Source: Nitrospinota bacterium (GTDB lineage Bacteria > JAUXIQ01). From it: a stretch of DNA of 5,180 nt. Every line of letters begins with the position of its first letter. The first letter of the stretch is position 1. Both the position numbers and the translations under genes were made by a program. The stretch lies in contig JAUXIQ010000172.1 of NCBI GenBank assembly GCA_030620925.1, positions 1 through 5,180 of the forward strand, in the 5' to 3' direction. The notes beneath the pieces are model-generated. The model had not been told where the DNA came from and searched no databases. It saw only the letters and a program-made list of their open reading frames with translations. This document shows positions 1 through 4,459 of this stretch, piece after piece.

Positions 1-79
1 ACCGTTAGGCATAGGTTATTTTTGTAATGGTAAGGTGAAACATGGGTAAGAACGAAAAAAGAAGAATAAATCCGTTTCC

Positions 80-86
80 AGGAGAG
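80..86 (+). promoter_or_regulatory. queF ribosome binding site that decides the start
   Basis: AGGAGAG lies with its GGAG core at 81-84, seven bases before the ATG at 92. The reading frame is also open from a GTG at 86, but that codon would be one base from the GGAG core, too close for initiation. The ATG at 92 is therefore preferred. Confidence 0.75.
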
Positions 87-91
87 TGTCC

Positions 92-505
92 ATGGTGGAA
101 CAGGAATTCGACGTTTCCGAATACGAGGGGAAGCAAGATCATATAAGGTCCCTGGAAATACCCTTCGGGCTGGAGGCCTGGGAGAACAAGTATTCGGATG
201 TAGAATACGCGGTGGAGCACGAGTTGACCGAGTTCACCTGCATCTGCCCCAAGACGGGTCAGCCCGATTACGCCACCTTCAAATTGAGCTACGGCCCGGA
301 TAAAAAGTGCATAGAGCTGAAGTCTTTGAAGCTCTACCTGCAAGCCTATCGAGACGTGGGCATCTTCCACGAGCACGTCACCAATAAGATACTGGAGGAT
401 TTCGTGGAAGCCGTGGAGCCGCGCTGGGCGGAGCTTGAAGGGCGCTTCAACAACCGGGGCGGAATTGTCACCACGGTCAAGGCGAGATACGACAGTAAGA
501 AGTGA
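92..505 (+). CDS. queF: QueF, NADPH-dependent 7-cyano-7-deazaguanine (preQ0) reductase, short type
   Basis: A cytosolic enzyme that reduces the nitrile of preQ0 to the aminomethyl group of preQ1 with two NADPH, a step in making queuosine for the tRNA wobble position. The 137-residue product has the length of the unimodular (Bacillus-like) class rather than the double-length E. coli class. Visible motifs are the catalytic block CPKTGQPD with nucleophile C52 and the acid D59, the family motif E75-L-K-S-L-K-L-Y, and FHE with H93 and E94, which match the substrate-binding His/Glu of characterised QueF. A second cysteine, C50, lies two residues before the catalytic one. The start is the ATG with GGAG seven bases upstream. 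No other queuosine gene is in view. It converges on the reductase gene, with 19 bases between the stops and no clear terminator hairpin there. Identification is from motifs and is secure. Confidence 0.96.
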   Translation: MVEQEFDVSEYEGKQDHIRSLEIPFGLEAWENKYSDVEYAVEHELTEFTCICPKTGQPDYATFKLSYGPDKKCIELKSLKLYLQAYRDVGIFHEHVTNKILEDFVEAVEPRWAELEGRFNNRGGIVTTVKARYDSKK

Positions 506-524
506 AGTCAGTTATCGAAACGGC

Positions 525-1244
525 TCACCATAGCTCGGTGGCGATCTGCTCTTTGCTCACCCCCATATCCCTGAGGCAGTATGTCAGCATGAGCATCATC
601 TCCTGCGGCCCGCAGATGTAGTAGGATTTGTCCGCCGGGTCGGAGATGGTTTCCTCCAGCATGGGCTGATCAACCCTGCGGGTCGCCCCCTCCCAGTCGG
701 TGGGAGAGGAACGGGTCAGTGTGAAATGGGCGGTGAACCCCTCCCAGCGGGAGTCCATGCCCAGCAGTTCCGGGAAAAATATTACGTCCTCGAAAGACCG
801 GCAACTGTATATCAGCGTCGCCGGTGCAGGAAATTGCAGGTCGCACAGGTATCTGAGCATGCTCATGATGGGCGTTATCCCGATTCCGCCAGCTATGAAG
901 ACCGGCTCCCCGTCCTGAGAGGGTTCGTAAACGAAGTCCCCTTCCGGCCCCCTGATCTCCAGCGTGGAGCCGACTACCGTTTCGTGCAGCTCCTGCGTGA
1001 AGGGTCCCCTCTTCGAAACCGCTATTTCCAGGTATTCCTTCTGCAGAGGCGATGAGGTGATGGAAAAACCGCTCCACTCACCTTCGAGTTCTCTGTTTTT
1101 AGGGTCCGTTAGCCCGATGTCCAGGTACTGCCCCGACTTGAAGCTGAGCTGCGCGCCTTCAGGCAGTTCAAGCTCCATGCCCTTCACCGTCGGCGTTAGC
1201 TGAACGGTCTTTTTCACCGTTACGATATGTTGTTCCTTTCCCAT
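525..1244 (-). CDS. Stand-alone ferredoxin-NADP reductase-like FAD/NAD(P) oxidoreductase
   Basis: A 239-residue two-domain flavin reductase that would move electrons between NAD(P)H and a partner protein in the cytosol. The N-terminal FAD-binding barrel spans about residues 5-105, with the flavin motif region G59-F-S-I-T-S-S-P and G80-P-F-T followed by the R98-G-P-E-G-D-F turn. The NAD(P) domain follows, with G119-G-I-G-I-T-P-I-M (dinucleotide phosphate loop), Y146-S-C-R-S, and C211-G-P-Q-E-M-M near the end. The protein ends in Glu-Leu-Trp. There is no [2Fe-2S] ferredoxin domain, unlike the oxygenase reductases of this superfamily, and the usual FAD-contacting Arg of the RxYS motif is replaced (S58-G59-F60-S61). 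Upstream of the ATG, AAGGA is only one base away, so the start is less certain; an in-frame ATT nine bases earlier has GGGGA at better spacing but is a rare start codon. The natural partner is unknown. It diverges from the rrf2-suf genes, so a role in Fe-S assembly is possible but inferred from position only. Confidence 0.85.
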   Translation of the reverse strand: MGKEQHIVTVKKTVQLTPTVKGMELELPEGAQLSFKSGQYLDIGLTDPKNRELEGEWSGFSITSSPLQKEYLEIAVSKRGPFTQELHETVVGSTLEIRGPEGDFVYEPSQDGEPVFIAGGIGITPIMSMLRYLCDLQFPAPATLIYSCRSFEDVIFFPELLGMDSRWEGFTAHFTLTRSSPTDWEGATRRVDQPMLEETISDPADKSYYICGPQEMMLMLTYCLRDMGVSKEQIATELW

Positions 1245-1284
1245 GTCCTTAATGAATATATCCCCTGACGGTAAGAATGGGATA

Positions 1285-1304
1285 CCCGCCCATTAATGGG
1301 TGGG
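1285..1304. promoter_or_regulatory. 20-bp palindrome upstream of the reductase gene
   Basis: CCCGCCCATTAATGGGTGGG is self-complementary at all but one pair, which becomes a G-U wobble in RNA. It lies 40 bases upstream of the reductase start. It has the size and symmetry of a dimeric repressor site centred on ATTAAT, but could equally be the first member of the palindrome cluster that follows. No regulator is assigned. Confidence 0.4.
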
Positions 1305-1324
1305 AGCATCATGATTTTCACGAA

Positions 1325-1344
1325 CCCCCGGACTCGTCCGGGGG
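1325..1344. repeat. Perfect GC-rich hairpin (CCCCCGGA / TCCGGGGG)
   Basis: An eight-base perfect stem closes a CTCG loop (the arms extend to nine complementary bases if the loop is ignored). It is followed by TAATAA rather than a T-tract, so it is not a convincing intrinsic terminator in either direction. It belongs to the run of intergenic palindromes between 1285 and 1457. Confidence 0.6.
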
Positions 1345-1349
1345 TAATA

Positions 1350-1371
1350 ACCCCGCCACAAGTGACGGGGT
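1350..1371. repeat. Palindrome of the ACCCCGC...GGGGT type
   Basis: ACCCCGCCAC, a two-base AA centre, then GTGACGGGGT; the arms pair with one mismatch. The outer ACCCCGC and GGGGT ends match the two hairpins at 4309-4327 and 4341-4359 between sufB and sufD, which suggests a short dispersed palindrome family in this genome. Confidence 0.6.
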
Positions 1372-1374
1372 TCG

Positions 1375-1400
1375 GCGCCCCGCTATAGCGGGACTGGCGC
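1375..1400. repeat. Imperfect hairpin with CCGCTATAGCGG core
   Basis: The inner core CCGCTATAGCGG (1380-1391) is a perfect palindrome. The outer arms GCGCC (1375-1379) and GGCGC (1396-1400) also pair, leaving a four-base GACT bulge on the 3' side. It lies directly between the preceding palindrome and the 53-bp element. Confidence 0.5.
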
Positions 1401-1404
1401 GGTA

Positions 1405-1457
1405 GTAGGGGCGTATTGCATACGCCCCAATAGGGCGGGTTACAAACCCGCCCCTAC
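1405..1457. repeat. 53-bp MITE/REP-like element with terminal inverted repeats and two inner hairpins
   Basis: The ends GTAGGGGCG (1405-1413) and CGCCCCTAC (1449-1457) are perfect nine-base inverted repeats. Inside are two further perfect hairpins: GGGGCGTA/TACGCCCC with a TTGCA loop (1408-1428) and GGGCGGGTT/AACCCGCCC with an ACA loop (1433-1453). The whole can fold as one long stem with an inner hairpin or as two side-by-side hairpins. There is no coding capacity. The layout is that of a short non-autonomous palindromic repeat. No flanking target duplication is evident. Confidence 0.7.
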
Positions 1458-1510
1458 ATAATCGCGCGTGCGGCGGGATGATCGCTCTGGTTATGCTTGC
1501 CTTGGCCATA

Positions 1511-1525
1511 TGGTAATGATTATCA
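1511..1525. promoter_or_regulatory. Fur-box-like operator
   Basis: TGGTAATGATTATCA matches the 7-1-7 Fur consensus TGATAATNATTATCA at 13 of 14 defined positions, the only difference being G for A at position 3. It lies nine bases upstream of the candidate -35 of the rrf2-suf genes. Fur control of suf operons is known in other bacteria, which fits, but binding is inferred. Confidence 0.55.
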
Positions 1526-1533
1526 AATACATA

Positions 1534-1564
1534 TTGACGCAGACGCCGTCGCGCCGCATATTAT
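1534..1564 (+). promoter_or_regulatory. Candidate sigma70-type promoter of rrf2-sufCBD
   Basis: TTGACG at 1534-1539 is a good -35. The -10 could be CATATT at 1557-1562 (17-base spacer) or TATTAT at 1559-1564 (19-base spacer, better hexamer). It is the only good match between the palindrome cluster and rrf2, and would give a leader of about 35 bases. Confidence 0.5.
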
Positions 1565-1588
1565 CACTAAAAAGGTGATATTTACCTT
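1562..1588. promoter_or_regulatory. Overlapping dyads at the rrf2 promoter, candidate autoregulatory operator
   Basis: Two dyads overlap. TATCAC (1562-1567) and GTGATA (1575-1580) are perfect six-base arms around a seven-base spacer, overlapping the candidate -10. AAGGTGATATTTACCTT (1572-1588) is a 17-bp palindrome with perfect five-base outer arms. Their place between the -10 region and the ribosome site suits repression by the Rrf2 protein encoded immediately downstream. The assignment to that regulator is inference. Confidence 0.4.
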
Positions 1589-1604
1589 GAATGGAGGGCG
1601 ACCC

Positions 1605-2030
1605 ATGAAATTGACCAGAGCTACAGACTACGCTCTCTTTGTGACCGCCCATCTGGCGACGCTTGAGCGGGGTGAGATCACCAGTATCAGGGCCGTTGTC
1701 TCTGAGTATGACATACCGGAGCGGTTCCTGGCCAACATCGTCAACAAGCTGGCCGGTGCGGGAATAATCGCTTCCATGAAAGGGGTTAACGGCGGGATAA
1801 GACTGGCCAGGGACGCATCACAGATAACCGTTCTACAGGTGGTGGAATCCATGGAAAAGTCGTTGGCCCTGGTGAAGTGCCAGAGCGCTGAGCCTTTCTG
1901 TCCGCTGGTGGATAGCTGTTTGGTTAAAGGATTGATGGATCATGTGTATCAAGAGATGAGGGAGACCCTTGGCCGGACGACAATAGCCGACCTCAAATTT
2001 TACGCTGACCGGGGTAAGGTGATGATATGA
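1605..2030 (+). CDS. Rrf2-family transcriptional regulator, probable Fe-S-sensing repressor of the suf operon
   Basis: A 141-residue DNA-binding protein of the IscR/NsrR/SUF-regulator family. It opens with the typical M-K-L-T-R-A-T-D-Y-A-L helix, has a winged helix-turn-helix over about residues 1-70 (dimer-style IPERFLANIVNKLAGAGII, then the wing K59-G-V-N-G-G-I-R-L-A), and a long C-terminal helix from about 105. Three cysteines, C92, C99 and C105, lie where the family binds an Fe-S cluster; D8 is at the place where NsrR of Streptomyces uses an Asp ligand. The first spacing is six residues (C-x6-C-x5-C), whereas IscR and NsrR have five and five. The frame is open back to 1497, but GGAGGG at 1593-1598, six bases before this ATG, fixes the start. 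It is the first gene of the suf cluster. Likely role: it senses cluster supply and controls its own operon. Whether it acts like IscR, NsrR or another branch cannot be decided from the sequence. Confidence 0.88.
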   Translation: MKLTRATDYALFVTAHLATLERGEITSIRAVVSEYDIPERFLANIVNKLAGAGIIASMKGVNGGIRLARDASQITVLQVVESMEKSLALVKCQSAEPFCPLVDSCLVKGLMDHVYQEMRETLGRTTIADLKFYADRGKVMI

Positions 2031-2092
2031 ACGCGCCCTTCGAAAACCGATGCAAGAGGTCTCATCCGAAGCGTCGGGCGGCATTGATTTAA
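2027..2092 (+). CDS. Possible 21-residue leader peptide bridging rrf2 and sufC
   Basis: An ATG overlaps the rrf2 stop as ATGA (2027-2030), with AAGG at 2016-2019 seven bases upstream. The 21-codon frame ends at TAA 2090-2092, whose last two bases are the first bases of the sufC ribosome site AAAGAGGAG (2091-2099). The peptide is very basic (six Lys/Arg), with one Cys at residue 9. The geometry suits translational coupling from rrf2 to sufC. I recognise no family, and the ORF is short enough to be chance. Confidence 0.3.
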   Translation: MNAPFENRCKRSHPKRRAALI

Positions 2093-2099
2093 AGAGGAG
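2091..2099 (+). promoter_or_regulatory. sufC ribosome binding site that decides the start
   Basis: AAAGAGGAG lies ten bases before the ATG at 2110. The frame is open to an earlier ATG at 2050, but that codon has no Shine-Dalgarno sequence and would add 20 residues that do not resemble SufC. Confidence 0.75.
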
Positions 2100-2109
2100 T
2101 TCCACAGAG

Positions 2110-2886
2110 ATGAATCCTATTCTTGAAATTAAGGATTTATACGTGAGCATCGATGGGAAGCAGATTCTCAAAGGGATAAACGTGGAAATCGGCCCCGGAG
2201 AAGTACACGCCCTCATGGGAAGAAACGGTTCCGGGAAGAGCACTCTCGCCTACGCCCTGATGGGCCATCCCAAATACGTTGTGGATGAGGGGCGGATATT
2301 TTTCAGGGGGGAGAACCTCCTGGAACTTTCCCCCGATCAGCGGGCGCGCAAAGGGCTTTTCCTGGCCTTCCAGTATCCCATGGCCGTGCCCGGGGTGAGC
2401 GTGGCCAATTTTTTGCGGACCGCGGTAAATGCGGTGAACGGTGACGGGGGCGAGAAGAAGTCCATCCCCGTATCCCGCTTCCGCAAGGAGCTCAAGGAGA
2501 ACATGAACCTGCTTAAGATAGAACCCTCCTTCGCAAAGCGCTACCTGAACGACGGGTTCTCAGGAGGGGAGAAGAAGCGGATGGAGGTGCTTCAGTTGGC
2601 CATGGTCAAACCGGCCCTGGCCATCCTGGACGAAGCGGACTCCGGGCTTGACATCGATGCGCTGAAAATTGTCTCTGAGAGTATAAACAGGGTCATGGAT
2701 GGGGAGATGGGAACGCTGATCATCACCCACTACCAGCGCATTCTAAACTATATTAACCCGAACTTCGTGCACGTGATGGCCGATGGCCGCATCGTGGCCT
2801 CAGGGGGACCGGAGCTTGCACGCAAACTAGAAACTCAAGGATACGAATGGCTTGAAGGGGAGGGGGTTTCCGCAGATGCCGGTTAA
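2110..2886 (+). CDS. sufC: SufC, ABC-type ATPase of the Fe-S cluster assembly scaffold
   Basis: The 258-residue soluble ATPase of the SufBC2D complex; its ATP-driven dimerisation reshapes SufB and SufD during cluster assembly. It lacks membrane segments and is not a transporter despite the ABC fold. All ATPase motifs are present in order: Walker A G37-R-N-G-S-G-K-S-T, Q-loop F87-Q88-Y-P, signature F150-S-G-G-E-K-K-R-M-E, Walker B L170-A-I-L-D-E175 followed by the SufC-typical A-D-S-G-L-D-I-D, and the switch histidine H207 in I-I-T-H-Y. The signature, FQYP and ADSGLDID wording separate SufC from transporter ATPases. The length is normal for the family. It follows rrf2 by 79 bases, and its last 11 bases overlap the start of sufB, so the two are translationally coupled, which suits subunits of one complex. 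Confidence 0.97.
   Translation: MNPILEIKDLYVSIDGKQILKGINVEIGPGEVHALMGRNGSGKSTLAYALMGHPKYVVDEGRIFFRGENLLELSPDQRARKGLFLAFQYPMAVPGVSVANFLRTAVNAVNGDGGEKKSIPVSRFRKELKENMNLLKIEPSFAKRYLNDGFSGGEKKRMEVLQLAMVKPALAILDEADSGLDIDALKIVSESINRVMDGEMGTLIITHYQRILNYINPNFVHVMADGRIVASGGPELARKLETQGYEWLEGEGVSADAG
2857..2866 (+). promoter_or_regulatory. sufB ribosome binding site inside the end of sufC
   Basis: GGGGAGGGGG ends nine bases before the ATG at 2876. A TTG at 2852 is in the same frame, but it precedes this purine-rich site, so the ATG is the start. The site lies in coding sequence for the last residues of SufC. Confidence 0.75.
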
Positions 2887-4279
2887 AGAATTGGACGTAG
2901 GTTTGGATGAGTACAAATACGGGTTCAGAGACCCGGAAAAATATGTTTATAAAGCAAAGAAGGGTCTCTCCCGCAAGACCGTGGAAGAAATTTCATGGAT
3001 GAAACAGGAGCCCGACTGGATGCGCAAGTTGAGGTTCAAATCCCTGGATATCTTTGAGAAGAAACCGCTTCCCACCTGGGGCGGCGACCTGACGCAGCTC
3101 GATTTCCAGGATATCTATTACTACATCAAACCCGCCGAGAAGCAGGGGAAGACCTGGGACGAAGTCCCTGAAGACATAAAGAAGACCTTCGAGCGCCTGG
3201 GTATCCCCGAGGCAGAGCGCAAGTTCCTGGCCGGTGTGGGGGCGCAGTATGAATCAGAGGTCGTCTACCACAGCCTCAAAAAGGAGCTTGAGGAAAAGGG
3301 CGTGATATTTCTGGATACCGATTCGGCTCTTCGGAAACATCCCGATCTGTTCAAAGAGTATTTCGGCACGGTGATACCTCCTGCTGATAACAAAATGGCG
3401 GCGCTGAACAGCGCCGTGTGGAGCGGGGGCAGCTTCATTTACATCCCGGCGGGGGTGAAAGTGGATATGCCGCTTCAGGCCTACTTCAGGATAAACGCTG
3501 AGCGCATGGGCCAGTTCGAGCGTACGCTCATCATAGCCGAGGAAGACAGCCAGGTACACTACGTGGAAGGCTGCACCGCTCCCATCTACGACGCCGATTC
3601 GCTGCACAGCGCGGTGGTGGAGATTATAGTCAGGCCGGGCGCCCGTGTCCGATATACCACCATACAGAACTGGTCCAACAACGTCTATAACCTGGTTACC
3701 AAGCGGGCGGCGGCCTACGAAGGGGCGACCATGGAGTGGATAGACGGAAACCTGGGAAGTAAGCTCACCATGAAATACCCCAGCGTTTACCTCATGGGCC
3801 CCAAAGCCAGGGCGGAAATCCTCTCCATAGCTTTTGCGGGCAGGAACCAGTATCAGGACGCAGGGGGAAAAGTGATCCACGGCGCGCCGGAGACTTCCTC
3901 GACCATAACCTCAAAATCGATAAGCAAAGACGGCGGAAGGACCGCCTATCGCGGCCTGGTGAAGGTCTATAAGGGGGCCGGGAACATCAAGTCCACGGTG
4001 AGATGCGACGCCCTGATCCTCGACGGGGAATCGAGGTCGGACACCTACCCCTACATGGAGATCGACGAGGAGAACGTCAATATAGGCCACGAAGCCACGG
4101 TGAGCAAAATCGGCGAGGAGCAGTTGTTCTACCTCATGAGCCGGGGGTTGAGCGAGCAGGAGGCGGCGATCATGATAGTGAACGGTTTCATCGAGCCTCT
4201 GGTGAAAGAGCTGCCCATGGAATACGCAGTGGAGATGAACAGGCTCATAGAATTGCAGATGGAGGGCTCAGTGGGGTAA
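2876..4279 (+). CDS. sufB: SufB, Fe-S cluster scaffold subunit of SufBC2D
   Basis: A 467-residue cytosolic protein with the right-handed beta-helix core of the SufB/SufD family; it receives persulfide sulfur and carries the nascent cluster at the SufB-SufD interface. Family landmarks are the N-terminal block with K47[10 protein letters not shown]-like wording typical of SufB, the core [15 protein letters not shown], and V-E-G-C233-T-A-P. At the C-terminus, C377 in R-C-D-A-L lies 28 residues before H405-E406, the same spacing as C405 and H433/E434 of E. coli SufB, so the proposed active-site residues are kept. The additional Cys-Gly-Ala-His found in proteobacterial SufB is absent (S-R-S-D-T-Y-P here), as in Firmicutes proteins. 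Only two cysteines are present, C233 and C377. It overlaps sufC by 11 bases. The TAA stop is followed by an open in-frame spacer that runs into sufD. Confidence 0.97.
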   Translation: MPVKELDVGLDEYKYGFRDPEKYVYKAKKGLSRKTVEEISWMKQEPDWMRKLRFKSLDIFEKKPLPTWGGDLTQLDFQDIYYYIKPAEKQGKTWDEVPEDIKKTFERLGIPEAERKFLAGVGAQYESEVVYHSLKKELEEKGVIFLDTDSALRKHPDLFKEYFGTVIPPADNKMAALNSAVWSGGSFIYIPAGVKVDMPLQAYFRINAERMGQFERTLIIAEEDSQVHYVEGCTAPIYDADSLHSAVVEIIVRPGARVRYTTIQNWSNNVYNLVTKRAAAYEGATMEWIDGNLGSKLTMKYPSVYLMGPKARAEILSIAFAGRNQYQDAGGKVIHGAPETSSTITSKSISKDGGRTAYRGLVKVYKGAGNIKSTVRCDALILDGESRSDTYPYMEIDEENVNIGHEATVSKIGEEQLFYLMSRGLSEQEAAIMIVNGFIEPLVKELPMEYAVEMNRLIELQMEGSVG

Positions 4280-4308
4280 AGCTTGCTTGAGAGGGCCTTT
4301 TTGGAAAA

Positions 4309-4327
4309 ACCCCGCGTTCCGCGGGGT
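4309..4327. repeat. Perfect GC-rich hairpin after sufB; terminator-like on the minus strand
   Basis: ACCCCGCG, loop TTC, CGCGGGGT: an eight-base perfect stem. On the + strand it is followed by CAAACT, with no T-tract, so it should not stop suf transcription. Read on the minus strand the same stem is followed by a run of T (complement of AAAAA at 4305-4309), the form of an intrinsic terminator for transcripts entering sufB antisense. It shares its arms with 4341-4359 and 1350-1371. Confidence 0.6.
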
Positions 4328-4340
4328 CAAACTCCCCCCG

Positions 4341-4359
4341 ACCCCGCGTGTGGCGGGGT
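4341..4359. repeat. Second ACCCCGC...GCGGGGT hairpin between sufB and sufD
   Basis: ACCCCGC, loop GTGTG, GCGGGGT: seven perfect pairs, followed on the + strand by only two more T before a G. It may act as a weak pause or partial terminator between sufB and sufD, or stabilise the 3' end of sufB mRNA. Its outer arms match the hairpin 14 bases upstream and the one at 1350-1371. Confidence 0.55.
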
Positions 4360-4360
4360 T

Positions 4361-4373
4361 TGCATGGCATGCA
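4361..4373. other. Perfect 6-1-6 palindrome TGCATG-G-CATGCA
   Basis: Thirteen bases, perfectly symmetric around a central G, immediately after the second sufB-sufD hairpin. It contains an ATG (4364) in frame with sufD. It may be an operator or simply part of the repeat; no regulator is assigned. Confidence 0.4.
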
Positions 4374-4396
4374 TAAAAGTCTTGGGAAGGGGGTCT

Positions 4397-4435
4397 GGGG
4401 GAAACACTTATACAGAAGGGTTTCCCCCGGGGAAA
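4397..4435. repeat. Competing inverted repeats upstream of sufD
   Basis: GGGGGAAAC (4397-4405) pairs perfectly with GTTTCCCCC (4420-4428) across a 14-base loop. Part of the second arm is also half of a 7-1-7 palindrome TTTCCCCCGGGGAAA (4421-4435), so two folds are mutually exclusive. The structure ends 24 bases before the sufD ATG and ten bases before its ribosome site. An effect on sufD expression is possible but inferred. Confidence 0.5.
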
Positions 4436-4459
4436 GTTCTGAATGGAGAATTCGGCAAG

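Noticed and set aside
1-49. Possible C-terminal tail of an upstream + strand gene, open in one frame to a TAA at 47-49.
   Set aside because: Only 15 codons are visible and nothing in them is recognisable, so a gene cannot be supported.
1-91. PreQ1 riboswitch in front of queF.
   Set aside because: The 91 bases contain no recognisable preQ1 aptamer core, and a riboswitch further upstream would be outside the window.
86-91. GTG at 86 as the queF start.
   Set aside because: It would sit one base after the GGAG core; the ATG at 92 has proper spacing.
42-146. A 34-residue + strand ORF before and overlapping queF, with AAGGTG four bases upstream.
   Set aside because: Most of it lies out of frame inside queF, the peptide resembles nothing, and queF has its own well-placed ribosome site.
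5-376. 123-residue minus-strand ORF opposite queF.
   Set aside because: It mirrors queF codons, has no ribosome site of note and no recognisable domain.
506-524. Bidirectional terminator between the convergent queF and reductase genes.
   Set aside because: Nineteen bases with no stem longer than four pairs and no T-tract.
1325-1457. CRISPR array, because of regularly placed palindromic units.
   Set aside because: The units are different from each other and there are no equal-length spacers between identical repeats.
1497-1604. N-terminal extension of the Rrf2 regulator by 36 residues.
   Set aside because: The extension would run through the Fur-like site and the promoter, and the ATG at 1605 has a strong ribosome site and the conserved Rrf2 N-terminus.
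3254-3880. 208-residue minus-strand ORF opposite sufB.
   Set aside because: It is a complementary-frame artefact of GC-rich sufB codons; sufB is secure throughout.
4003-4290. 95-residue + strand ORF overlapping the end of sufB in another frame.
   Set aside because: It is Arg/Gly-rich, as expected for an off-frame reading, and lies within conserved sufB sequence.
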